Shown: positions 8,653 to 16,698 of the stretch, one piece after another
How positions within the stretch are numbered: the first letter of the stretch is position 1
Layout: every line of letters starts with the position of its first letter
NCBI GenBank assembly: GCA_023229665.1
Contig: JALNYW010000001.1
Location: 558,001 to 622,000 of the forward strand
DNA: 64,000 bases
From: Patescibacteria group bacterium
GTDB taxonomy: Bacteria; Patescibacteriota; Patescibacteriia; 2-12-FULL-60-25
Direction: 5' to 3'
Made by a program: the position numbers and the translations under genes
Notes under the pieces: generated by a model
What the model was told of the DNA's origin: nothing
Seen by the model: only the letters and a program-made list of their open reading frames with translations
The model's database searches: none

Positions 8653-10659
8653 ATGATCAAACACGTAAAACGGCTGGCGAAGAAGAAATCCGTGATTGGC
8701 GCGTTTTCAGCGATCGCCGTCACCGGCACGATTTTCAGCACCCAGTTGAACCAGGCGGCTGAGCCGACCCGCTATGTCCTCGGCCAAGTGACGCGCGGCA
8801 CGATCGTCACGTCCATTTCGGGCAGCGGCCAAGTCTCCGGACAAAACCAGGTGGATATTACCTCCGAAGCATCGGGCGCCATCACGCGCGTCCTTGTGAA
8901 GACCGGCGAAACCGTGACCGAAGGCACGCCGCTCTTTGAAGTCGATCACAAAGAAGCGGTAAAAGCGGTACGTGATGCTGAGCAATCCGTACGTGACGCG
9001 CAGCTATCGCTCCAATCGTCCGAACTCGCCTATCAGGATTTCGTCGCGCCGGCGGAAGCGCTCGCCGTCGTGAAGGCAAAGAATGCCGTGAACCAAGCGC
9101 AACGCTCCTTGGATGACTTGAGAGCAGGTTCGGACCCGCTCGATATCAAGCAAGCCCAAGCCGATGTGGAAGCCGCGCTCGAAAACGCGGAACTGTCTGC
9201 GGACGGAAAAACGTCCACGCTCGTGCGCGAGGCCTACGATGATCTCGTCCCGGAATTGAAGTCCCTTTCGCGCGATTTGCGCGAAGCCCTCTCCGACGCC
9301 GACGACGTACTTGGTATGGATGATGTCGGCCAAAACGATACGTTCGAAAGTTTCTTGTCCGTATTGGATTCCAACCGCCTTCCCGCCGCGGAAGCGAGCT
9401 ATGCGAATGCCAAACCGAAAATCAATGCGTTCAAAACGCTCGCCGATGATTTGGATCCGATAAATGAAGAACCGGTAAACATCGAAGTCGCGTTGGAATC
9501 CGCCGAAATAGCCTTGCGTGCCGCCGAACCGATGCTGCAACAAACCTATGAAGTCCTGCTCGCCACGCTCACCTCGGCCAGCTTTCCCCAAAGCAGCCTG
9601 GATTCGATGCGGAGCCGTATCCAATCGGATTATTCGAAGGTCTCCTCGCAGCTGACGGCCGTAAAAAACTGGCGTAACTCCATCGAACAGGCGGAAACGA
9701 CCTACGCGAGCGCGGAACGCGCGGTGGAAAAAGCCCGCGACACGCTTGAAAAACTCACGCGCGGCGCCGACCAAATTGATATTGATTTAGCGGAAGAAAA
9801 GCTCGCAGAAGCCAAGGCTGCTTATGATGACCTGCGGAAAGGTCCGGCTTCGATCGATATCGCCGTGCAACAAAATAGCGTGGCCCAACGCCGTTCCAGC
9901 CTGCAATCCGCCCTGGACCGTTTAGCGGATGCGCGCGAAACGCTGAACGATTATACCGTGCGCGCGCCGTTTGACGGCGTCATCGTGGGAATCGAAGGCA
10001 AGATCGCCACGCACGCATCGCCCTCAACCAAACTTGCGACCATCATCACGCAAGAAAAGATGGTGACGCTTCCGCTGAACGAAGTTGACATCGCCAAGAT
10101 CAAAGTAGGCCAAAAAGCGACCGTCACATTTGACGCGCTTCCTGATCTCACGATCGCCGGCACCGTGGTCGAAGTGGATCCGCTTGGAAAGGCCAGCCAG
10201 GGCGTCGTGACCTATGACGTGAAAGTTGCCTTTGACACGGATGACGAACAGATCAAACCCGGGATGAGCGCGAGCGTCTCCATCGCGACCGACGTGCGTA
10301 CCAATGTGCTCATGGTACCGAATGCAGCCATCCGCAACGGCAGCGTACAGATCTTGCCGAATGAACAGGAACCGTCAGCCGAAGCTCAGACCAGCGGCAT
10401 CCCGTCTTCCACGCCGCCCGAATCGGTCGCCATCGAAACCGGATTAGCGAGTGACCAAAGCACGGAAGTCGTTTCGGGCCTGAACGAAGGCGCGTGGATT
10501 ATCGTACGCACCGTGACGCCGAGCGCCTCCGCGGCAACCACGAACCGGAATGCGGGCGGAAACACGTTCTTGCCAGCCACGGGGGGCGGCTCCTTCCGCA
10601 TGCAGGGAGGCGGCGGGGCCGTACCTGCGGGAGCACAGGTCATCCGCATCGGAGGCTAA
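8653..10659 (+). CDS. Periplasmic adaptor (MacA/HlyD family)
   Basis: 668 residues. One N-terminal membrane helix (about 13-32), then a biotinyl-lipoyl-like half (GAITRVLVKTGETVTEGTPL, about 76-95), a very long helical hairpin rich in A/E/K/R (about 100-410), the second lipoyl half (YTVRAPFDGVIVGIEGKIA) and beta-barrel domains (VTLPLNEVDIAKIKVG). This is the membrane-fusion protein layout of MacAB-type exporters. The coiled-coil part is longer than in E. coli MacA. The C-terminus is Gly/Thr-rich. It leads a three-gene operon with the ATPase at 10661 and permease at 11365. Confidence 0.85.
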   Translation: MIKHVKRLAKKKSVIGAFSAIAVTGTIFSTQLNQAAEPTRYVLGQVTRGTIVTSISGSGQVSGQNQVDITSEASGAITRVLVKTGETVTEGTPLFEVDHKEAVKAVRDAEQSVRDAQLSLQSSELAYQDFVAPAEALAVVKAKNAVNQAQRSLDDLRAGSDPLDIKQAQADVEAALENAELSADGKTSTLVREAYDDLVPELKSLSRDLREALSDADDVLGMDDVGQNDTFESFLSVLDSNRLPAAEASYANAKPKINAFKTLADDLDPINEEPVNIEVALESAEIALRAAEPMLQQTYEVLLATLTSASFPQSSLDSMRSRIQSDYSKVSSQLTAVKNWRNSIEQAETTYASAERAVEKARDTLEKLTRGADQIDIDLAEEKLAEAKAAYDDLRKGPASIDIAVQQNSVAQRRSSLQSALDRLADARETLNDYTVRAPFDGVIVGIEGKIATHASPSTKLATIITQEKMVTLPLNEVDIAKIKVGQKATVTFDALPDLTIAGTVVEVDPLGKASQGVVTYDVKVAFDTDDEQIKPGMSASVSIATDVRTNVLMVPNAAIRNGSVQILPNEQEPSAEAQTSGIPSSTPPESVAIETGLASDQSTEVVSGLNEGAWIIVRTVTPSASAATTNRNAGGNTFLPATGGGSFRMQGGGGAVPAGAQVIRIGG

Positions 10660-10660
10660 T

Positions 10661-11368
10661 ATGATCGAGGTGAAAAACGTCACGAAGGACTATACGAACG
10701 GAAACGACGTCGCGCGCATTTTGAAAGGCGTGAGCTTTCAGGTTCAAAAAGGAGAGTTCATCGCGATCATGGGACCGTCCGGCTCGGGCAAATCCACGCT
10801 CATGCATATTTTAGGAGCGCTCGATACGCCAACCGACGGAACATACTCGCTCGATGGAAAAGATATTTCCGCCTTGCCGGAAGATGAACTCGCGCGCATC
10901 CGGAAAGCGAAAATCGGTTTCGTCTTCCAGGCCTTCCACCTCCTGCCCCGCGCGACGGTCTTGCGCAATGTCGCCCTCCCCTTGTTGTATGCCGGGATGG
11001 ACCGCGCGGACCGCGAAGGACGCGCGAAAGAGGCGCTCCTCGCCGCCGGATTGGAAGAGGAACGCCACCTACATCTCACGAGCCAACTTTCGGGCGGACA
11101 AATGCAGCGCGTGGCCATTGCCCGCGCGCTGGTGAATGACCCGGCCATCGTCCTGGCCGACGAACCAACCGGAAACCTCGATTCAAAAACCGGCGACTTG
11201 GTGCTGGGGACCTTCCAGCGCCTGCACGCCCAAGGACGTACGGTCATCCTCATCACGCACGAACCATACGTGGCCGAACATGCGGAACGCATCCTGGTCA
11301 TTCGTGATGGCGAATTGGTGGAAGATAAAAAGAACGCACATCGCCGAATGCAAACGGACGCCATATGA
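10661..11368 (+). CDS. ABC transporter ATPase (LolD/MacB-type)
   Basis: 235 residues: Walker [10 protein letters not shown] (about 38-46), Q-loop [13 protein letters not shown], signature [15 protein letters not shown], Walker [13 protein letters not shown] and H-loop [14 protein letters not shown]. The ADEPTGNLD sequence is typical of the LolD/MacB ATPase class. It starts 1 nt after the adaptor stop with GGAGG just upstream, and its end overlaps the permease start (ATGA). It powers the mechanotransmission exporter made with the neighbouring genes. Confidence 0.9.
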   Translation: MIEVKNVTKDYTNGNDVARILKGVSFQVQKGEFIAIMGPSGSGKSTLMHILGALDTPTDGTYSLDGKDISALPEDELARIRKAKIGFVFQAFHLLPRATVLRNVALPLLYAGMDRADREGRAKEALLAAGLEEERHLHLTSQLSGGQMQRVAIARALVNDPAIVLADEPTGNLDSKTGDLVLGTFQRLHAQGRTVILITHEPYVAEHAERILVIRDGELVEDKKNAHRRMQTDAI

Positions 11369-12585
11369 AGATAACCGACTTATGTGAAGAAATCTGGTTA
11401 GGCGTGTCTTCAAATAAGACGCGCTCCGGCTTGACCATGCTCGGCATCGTGATTGGCATCGCCTCAGTCATCGCCATGTTGGCCGTAGGCCAAGGCTCCA
11501 AGGCACAAATCGAAGCGAATATCCAATCCATCGGCTCGAATTTATTATTGGTCCAACCCGGCTTCCAACGCGGAGCAGGCATCTCCGTCAGCGCCGGACG
11601 CGGCTCGGCCCAAAGCCTGACGCGCGAAGACGCGACCGCGCTCGCTTCCATCTCCGGCGTGTCAGCCGTATCGCCGGAAACCACGAGCCGGCAACAAATC
11701 GTGGCGAAAGGGCAGAATACGAACACCTCCATCGTCGGTACGACGCCCGCCTATCTTGAAACACGCAACCTGAATATCGCCGAAGGGTCGTTCTTCACCG
11801 ACGCGCAAATCGCTTCGCGCGGAAAAGTCGCCGTCATCGGACCGACCACGCGCGACGACCTGTTCGGCGAAGGCGGAGACGCCGTGGGTCAAAAAATCCG
11901 CATCAAGAATATGGAATTCACGGTCATCGGCGTGACGGCGGCCAAAGGCGGCTCCGGCTTCACGAACCAAGATGACACGGTCTTCATCCCGATCAGCGTC
12001 ATGTCGACGTATTTCACCGGCAACGACATGGTCGGTAGCATCGCCGTCAAAGCCGCCAACCAGGAACGTATGAGCGAAGTCCAGGCCTCCATCACCGCGC
12101 TTCTCCTGCAACGACATGGCATCGCCGATCCTCAACAAGCGGACTTCAGCGTCTTGAACCAATCAGACATCGCCTCGGCCGCCTCAAGCGCCACGCAGAC
12201 GTTTACGCTCCTGCTCGCCTCGATCGCCGGCATCTCATTGTTGGTCGGCGGCATCGGCATCATGAACATGATGCTCACGACCGTCACCGAGCGCACGCGC
12301 GAAATCGGCTTACGGCAAGCCATCGGCGCGGAAAAAGAAGAAATTGTCGGTCAATTCCTGGGCGAAGCGATCCTACTTACCGTGCTGGGCGGATTGATCG
12401 GTATCGGACTCGGCTATGGCATCGCCTGGGGACTGCAAGCGTTCATGGGAACCAAAACCCAAGTCGCCTGGTCATCGGTCGGCCTCGCCTTCGGCGTATC
12501 CGCGGTGATCGGCCTGGTCTTCGGATACTACCCGGCCCGCCGTGCCGCCAAACTCAATCCCATCCAAGCCCTCAAATATGAATAA
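11365..12585 (+). CDS. ABC transporter permease (MacB-type)
   Basis: 406 residues with the FtsX/MacB layout: an N-terminal helix (TRSGLTMLGIVIGIASVIAM, about 18-37), a periplasmic MacB-PCD domain (about 55-270) and three C-terminal helices, the first containing SIAGISLLVGGIGIMNMML, with the typical TERTREIGLRQAIGA cytoplasmic loop. It ends PARRAAKLNPIQALKYE, the usual MacB C-terminus. The ATPase is on a separate gene here, unlike E. coli MacB. Translation is coupled to the ATPase through ATGA. Confidence 0.9.
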   Translation: MKITDLCEEIWLGVSSNKTRSGLTMLGIVIGIASVIAMLAVGQGSKAQIEANIQSIGSNLLLVQPGFQRGAGISVSAGRGSAQSLTREDATALASISGVSAVSPETTSRQQIVAKGQNTNTSIVGTTPAYLETRNLNIAEGSFFTDAQIASRGKVAVIGPTTRDDLFGEGGDAVGQKIRIKNMEFTVIGVTAAKGGSGFTNQDDTVFIPISVMSTYFTGNDMVGSIAVKAANQERMSEVQASITALLLQRHGIADPQQADFSVLNQSDIASAASSATQTFTLLLASIAGISLLVGGIGIMNMMLTTVTERTREIGLRQAIGAEKEEIVGQFLGEAILLTVLGGLIGIGLGYGIAWGLQAFMGTKTQVAWSSVGLAFGVSAVIGLVFGYYPARRAAKLNPIQALKYE

Positions 12586-12640
12586 TTCATCTTGATGGCG
12601 CTTGTTTCCTATTTCCTGTTTCATTCTTCATCTCACGTTT

Positions 12641-13096
12641 ATGCCTACCAAATACATCTTTCCTCTCATCGTCGCGTTCCTCGCCGTTGCCGGCGGTTCA
12701 TTCTATGGCGGAATGCAGTATGCCAAGACATCCGGCGGCGCGCGCGGCATGCGTCTCCAGGGCGGACCGGGCGGGAACGTCATCCAATTCCAGGGCGGAA
12801 ACTTTAAAGCCGGTGCGGGCGGACAAGGACAACTTCGCCTGATGGGCGGCGGCGCTCTCGGCGAAGTCATTTCCAAAGATGAAAAAAGCCTTACGTTAAA
12901 ATTAATGGATGGCGGGTCCAAAATCGTGTTCTTTTCCGCTTCAACGACGGTTGGGAAAATGACCGATGGCACGCTGGAAGATGTCACGGCCGGAACCAAT
13001 GTCAGCGTGATGGGAACGCCGAATCAGGACGGCAGCATCACCGCGACCCAGGTACAAATCCGTCCCAACTTGCCTGAACGCATGCCGACCCCGTAA
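12641..13096 (+). CDS. Membrane-anchored small protein with OB-like domain
   Basis: 151 residues. Membrane anchor at about residues 5-24 (IFPLIVAFLAVAGGSFYGG), a Gly-rich linker (about 30-70), then a beta domain (LGEVISKDEKSLTLKLMDGG; TVGKMTDGTLEDVTAGTNV) resembling the DUF5666-type small beta-barrels. The ATG at 12641 is chosen because it starts exactly at the anchor. It lies 55 nt after the permease and probably belongs to the export operon. Confidence 0.6.
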   Translation: MPTKYIFPLIVAFLAVAGGSFYGGMQYAKTSGGARGMRLQGGPGGNVIQFQGGNFKAGAGGQGQLRLMGGGALGEVISKDEKSLTLKLMDGGSKIVFFSASTTVGKMTDGTLEDVTAGTNVSVMGTPNQDGSITATQVQIRPNLPERMPTP

Positions 13097-13142
13097 GATT
13101 CGGCCCGTTCGTTTCTGACTCTTTCCTGATCTTTGTCCGCGT

Positions 13143-13877
13143 ATGAACCGAAACCTCAAAATCGCCCTCGCTGTCGTCATCGTCCTGGCCGTCGCCGGAG
13201 GCGCCTATGCCTTTTATCTCGTCGGCACGCCAACCAAAGCGCCGAGCCAACCCGTTGCGGCGCCGAATGGCCAAAACCCGCCGCCGGCCTTGCCCGAAGC
13301 TTCCGAGAATATCCCCGTTCCGATGATGGCGACGGGAACCGAAAGCATTTTCCGGATTGACGCGCAGGCGTCCAAGGCAGAGTTCACCCTGAACGAGGTT
13401 CTGCGTGGCGAACCCAAAACCGTCGTCGGGACGACGAATAACGTGAGCGGAGAAATCGCCGTGGATCCCGAGCACACGGACCAAGCGCGCATCGGTACCA
13501 TTCGCATCAATGCACGCACCTTCAAGACGGACTCGGAACAGCGTAATCGCGCCATCGTGCGCATGATCTTCAAGTCCGAAGACGACGCCAATGAATTCAT
13601 CGAATTCACGCCGACCCAGATCGTGGGCGTTCCGACATCGACCAAAGCCGGCGAAGAATTCGCCTTCATAGTCACCGGCGATCTCACCATTTCCGGCGTG
13701 ACGAAATCCACGACGTTTGAAGGCAAGGGCCAGTTCGTATCGGATACGGAAATCAAGGGCGCGCTGGAAACCATGGTGCATTACGGGGACTTCAACCTGG
13801 CCGTGCCGAATCTCCCCTTCCTCGCCAATGTGGATCAAGACGTAAAACTCCTGTTCGAGTTCGTGGCAAAAAAATAA
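13143..13877 (+). CDS. Membrane-anchored YceI-family protein
   Basis: 244 residues: N-terminal anchor (about 5-27), a Pro-rich linker, then a YceI-like lipocalin fold: FRIDAQASKAEFTLNEVL at the start, IRINARTFKTDSEQRNRAI in the middle (the family DSxxxR/N pattern), and GDLTISGVTKSTTFEGKG near residue 195. YceI proteins bind isoprenoid-like lipids in the periplasm, which would fit the exporter next door. It is separated by 46 nt from the preceding gene and ends at a strong bidirectional terminator. Confidence 0.8.
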   Translation: MNRNLKIALAVVIVLAVAGGAYAFYLVGTPTKAPSQPVAAPNGQNPPPALPEASENIPVPMMATGTESIFRIDAQASKAEFTLNEVLRGEPKTVVGTTNNVSGEIAVDPEHTDQARIGTIRINARTFKTDSEQRNRAIVRMIFKSEDDANEFIEFTPTQIVGVPTSTKAGEEFAFIVTGDLTISGVTKSTTFEGKGQFVSDTEIKGALETMVHYGDFNLAVPNLPFLANVDQDVKLLFEFVAKK

Positions 13878-13887
13878 AAAAAAGAAA

Positions 13888-13917
13888 ATACTCCGACGTT
13901 ACGTCGGAGTATTTTTT
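13888..13917. terminator. Bidirectional terminator, CTCCGAC family
   Basis: ATACTCCGAC (13888-13897), loop GTTAC, GTCGGAGTAT (13903-13912), T-run on both sides. It serves the YceI gene and the convergent gene ending at 13916. The stem is the same as at 45580 and almost the same as at 48550. Confidence 0.75.
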
Positions 13918-14338
13918 ATCGCTGACCGCTTTCGGTTTCTTCGATGGCGATGTTGGTCCGGTCATTCGCGTCATATCGGACCTTTACGCGTTTGCCGGGT
14001 TGGAATTGCGGGGCATAAATGGCATTGATGATCATCTTCGTTTCCGCTTCGAACGTTTCACCGTTTTCCAATGTGACCTTCACGACGATACTCGCCTGCG
14101 GTTGATCGTTGTACGTATTTCCCGTCGGCTTGATGGAGACAATTTCCCCGCCCGCCGGAAGACCGTTCTTTATGAGCTGGTCACGCTGGTATTCGGGGTA
14201 AAAGAAAATGAACAGCGGCAGGAGCACGCCAAGCAAGGCGATGGCGATGACGCCAATGGCGATTTTCTTTTGCGTATCCTTATCGTATTGGTTCAAACTA
14301 TTCGGCTTGGCCTGAACCGGCGGCTGGCTGGAAATCAT
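13916..14338 (-). CDS. Single-pass membrane protein with DUF3592-like domain
   Basis: 140 residues: an N-terminal hydrophilic tail, one membrane helix (about 25-47, IAIGVIAIALLGVLLPLFIF), then a beta domain (GEIVSIKPTGNTYNDQPQ; VKVRYDANDRTNIAI) like the DUF3592 group. Function unknown. The ATG at 14338 (MISSQ) is chosen because GGTGGAGGG lies just before it. The stop codon lies in the T-run of the shared terminator. Confidence 0.6.
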   Translation of the reverse strand: MISSQPPVQAKPNSLNQYDKDTQKKIAIGVIAIALLGVLLPLFIFFYPEYQRDQLIKNGLPAGGEIVSIKPTGNTYNDQPQASIVVKVTLENGETFEAETKMIINAIYAPQFQPGKRVKVRYDANDRTNIAIEETESGQR

Positions 14339-14409
14339 ATCCCTCCACCATACCAATCTCCGAAAAACAATCAAGACAAAACGAAGGATATGCTACACTT
14401 TAGCGGATT

Positions 14410-14925
14410 ATGAGCAGGAAGATGTCCAAACAGGCAAAATCAATCTTCATCCGTAATTTCGTTTTCGGCGTGGAAGACAGCCTCGTATCAACCGTCGGAC
14501 TATTGGCCGGCGTCGCGGCCGCCGACGTTGAACGCCAAACTATCCTGCTCACCGGAGGCGTTCTCATCGCCGTGGAAGCCTTGTCCATGGGTGTCGGCTC
14601 GCTCCTGTCGGAATCATTCGCGGAAGAATACGTGGAACGGTCCACCGGCACCGATGGCCGTTCGCTCGCCGGAGCCGTCATCATGTTCATTTCCTATGCG
14701 TTGGCCGGCTTCATTCCGCTTTTGCCCTATGCCCTGCTTGGACGTGAATACGCCTTCACCACCTCCATCACCGCCTCATGTGTCGCGCTTTTCCTCCTTG
14801 GATTCGTTGGATCGCGATACTTTGGAGCCAATGGGCTTAAAACCGGCTTGCGCATGCTCCTCCTCGGAGGCGGCGCCATCGCGGTTGGCATTTTGGTCGG
14901 ACGTCTGCTACACGTAAGCCTATGA
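14410..14925 (+). CDS. VIT/CCC1-family metal transporter
   Basis: 171 residues, five membrane helices. The N-terminal signature FVFGVEDSLVSTVGLLAGVA (about 14-33) is that of VIT1/CCC1 iron/manganese transporters, and the conserved acidic stretch between helices (SFAEEYVERS, about 70-79) is present although the long cytoplasmic metal-binding domain of plant VIT1 is absent. It probably moves Fe2+ or Mn2+. It overlaps the ZIP gene (ATGA), so the two are coupled. Confidence 0.8.
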   Translation: MSRKMSKQAKSIFIRNFVFGVEDSLVSTVGLLAGVAAADVERQTILLTGGVLIAVEALSMGVGSLLSESFAEEYVERSTGTDGRSLAGAVIMFISYALAGFIPLLPYALLGREYAFTTSITASCVALFLLGFVGSRYFGANGLKTGLRMLLLGGGAIAVGILVGRLLHVSL

Positions 14926-15689
14926 CGCCTCTTATCTCTTCCGTTCTCGCCGGCCTTTTGGTCGCCGGGATCGCTTTTGTCGGATTCGGCAGCCTCCTCA
15001 TCGCCAAAAACCTGTTGGAACGTTTACTGCTCGGCATTGTCGCCTTTGCGGCCGGCGGTTTGCTCGGAGGAGCTTTTTTCCATTTGCTGCCTGAAAGTTT
15101 GGAGATGAACGAGCAGGCGCTCACCTATGCCCTGATCGGTCTCATCACGTTTTTCGTGCTTGATTCCCTCCTGTGGGTCTATCACTGCCATGGCGGCCAC
15201 CGCTTGCATGATGAACACAAGCATCACCACGCCTCCTGTCCGCCGGAAAAGCCGGTCGGTTGGCTAAACCTCGCGGGAGATGCGTTACATAATCTCACCG
15301 ACGGCATCGTGATCGCCTCCGCCTTTATCGTGAATCCGGCGCTCGGCTGGACGACGACCTTGGCCGTCGCCCTGCACGAAGTCCCGCAGGAAATCGGCGA
15401 CTTCGGAATCTTGATCCATTCCGGTTTCAATCGCCGCAAAGCCCTCCTGCTGAATGGCCTGGTCGCCCTGACGGTCCTGGTCGGCATCCTTGGCGTATTC
15501 ATCGCGCAAGAATATGTCGTGGGCATTACCGCCTACACCCTCCCCTTTGCGGCCGGCGGCTTCATCTACATGGCATGTACGAATTTATTATCGGAAATAA
15601 AAGAAGAAGAATCTTTCAAGCGTCGCGCCGTGCAGTTCGTATTTTTCCTGTTAGGCCTCGGTCTCCTCTGGATCACGCGCGAAGCCTAA
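14922..15689 (+). CDS. ZIP-family metal transporter
   Basis: 255 residues with eight hydrophobic helices and the two binuclear metal-site helices of the ZIP family: helix 4 GDALHNLTDGIVIASAF (about 118-134) and helix 5 ALHEVPQEIGDFGILI (about 150-165). A His-rich loop (HCHGGHRLHDEHKHHH, about 88-103) precedes them, as expected for zinc/iron uptake. Paired with a VIT-type transporter in one overlapping unit, which suggests balanced import and export of a divalent metal. Confidence 0.9.
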   Translation: MTPLISSVLAGLLVAGIAFVGFGSLLIAKNLLERLLLGIVAFAAGGLLGGAFFHLLPESLEMNEQALTYALIGLITFFVLDSLLWVYHCHGGHRLHDEHKHHHASCPPEKPVGWLNLAGDALHNLTDGIVIASAFIVNPALGWTTTLAVALHEVPQEIGDFGILIHSGFNRRKALLLNGLVALTVLVGILGVFIAQEYVVGITAYTLPFAAGGFIYMACTNLLSEIKEEESFKRRAVQFVFFLLGLGLLWITREA

Positions 15690-15716
15690 GGATTGATCAA
15701 AACCGAAGAACCTGCT

Positions 15717-15773
15717 AAAGAACCGGTACGGAAAGGAGGCTGCCTTGGACAAACTGATCCGTATCGGTTCTTT
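15717..15773 (+). promoter_or_regulatory. Long hairpin presenting the ribosome site and TTG start in its loop
   Basis: The strand 15717-15731 (AAAGAACCGGTACGG) pairs with 15759-15773 (CCGTATCGGTTCTTT) over 15 bp with one G-U. The 27-nt loop holds AAGGAGG and the TTG start at 15745. It could act as a translational control element, or it could be the ZIP terminator invading the next gene. Confidence 0.5.
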
Positions 15774-16575
15774 CATTTCTTCGCTCGGACTGTTCTGTTT
15801 CGTCGCGGCCTTCATCGCCTTCCCGGCGATGGCATGGCAGAAGCTCAGGCAGGCGCTCGGGCTTCGCGACGCACGCCAAACACGGCGCACGATCACGGCG
15901 CTCCAGGTCAATTGGAGCGCCTGGCTCTTCCAGAGGATCCGCAAGCTTCTCCGCATCGAGCTCGAACACGAGCTGTACGGCCTGCGGAAGCACGATGGCC
16001 CGTTCATCCTCGTCTCGAATCACACCGGCATGTTCGACGTGCTGACCGTGCTCTGGATCATCGCCGAGTATGGCCGCCCGGACTTGCGTTGGGTCGTGAA
16101 GAAAGACATGGCCCGCGCCCCCGTCATCGGCCAGATGGCCAAGTGGAGCGGGACCGCGTTCGTGCGGCGCAACGGGGATCCGTCCGACAAGGACGCGGTC
16201 ACGGCCTGCGCCGATCTCGCGGAAGAGGATGACTCGAGCATCCTCATCTTCCCGGAAGGGACGCGCCACCCCTACCATCTGGGGCCACCGAAACACGGCG
16301 GCTTCAAACGGATGCGGGAAGCGCTCCCCGACTACCCCATCCTGGCGGTCACCATCGCCTGGCATCCGGTGTCGAAGGATGCCGGCGGCCGCACCCTCTT
16401 CGACGGGGCGGATCTGTTCGGCAAACGCCTGTTCCTCGCGGCACGTATCGTGCCGACATACGAGGCCGGCGCCGAAGGCTGGCTCGAGGCCGAGTGGAAG
16501 CGGAAAAACCGGGAAATCGATGCCTGGCGAAAACGCGTCTTCTTCAAGGAGCTGATGCGGCATACCCCCGACTAG
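15745..16575 (+). CDS. PlsC-type 1-acyl-glycerol-3-phosphate acyltransferase
   Basis: 276 residues. An N-terminal membrane segment (about 8-30) is followed by the acyltransferase motifs NHTGMFD (about 92-98, the NHx4D motif), FVRRNGDPSD and FPEGTR (about 168-173). Family members acylate lysophosphatidate to phosphatidate. The TTG start is supported by AAGGAGG at 15733-15739 and by the lack of another start. This is a cassette-class gene with GAG/AAG/CTC-rich codons. Its TAG stop lies in the loop of the terminator (CCCCC 16565-16569, GGGGG 16575-16579, then T6). Confidence 0.85.
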   Translation: MDKLIRIGSFISSLGLFCFVAAFIAFPAMAWQKLRQALGLRDARQTRRTITALQVNWSAWLFQRIRKLLRIELEHELYGLRKHDGPFILVSNHTGMFDVLTVLWIIAEYGRPDLRWVVKKDMARAPVIGQMAKWSGTAFVRRNGDPSDKDAVTACADLAEEDDSSILIFPEGTRHPYHLGPPKHGGFKRMREALPDYPILAVTIAWHPVSKDAGGRTLFDGADLFGKRLFLAARIVPTYEAGAEGWLEAEWKRKNREIDAWRKRVFFKELMRHTPD

Positions 16576-16586
16576 GGGGCTTTTTT
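16565..16586 (+). terminator. Terminator containing the plsC-like stop codon
   Basis: CCCCC (16565-16569), loop GACTA, GGGGG (16575-16579), then C and a run of T. The TAG stop codon spans loop and stem (16573-16575). Confidence 0.6.
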
Positions 16587-16698
16587 ATTATTTGCTTTTT
16601 TGGTCCCGGTTCGGTAAGAATCGCGCGACCCGGTACGCTTTTGTATCGGTCTGGCCGCCGTTTGGCCATGGACCCTGACAATGAGAGCGAGGTGAGAG

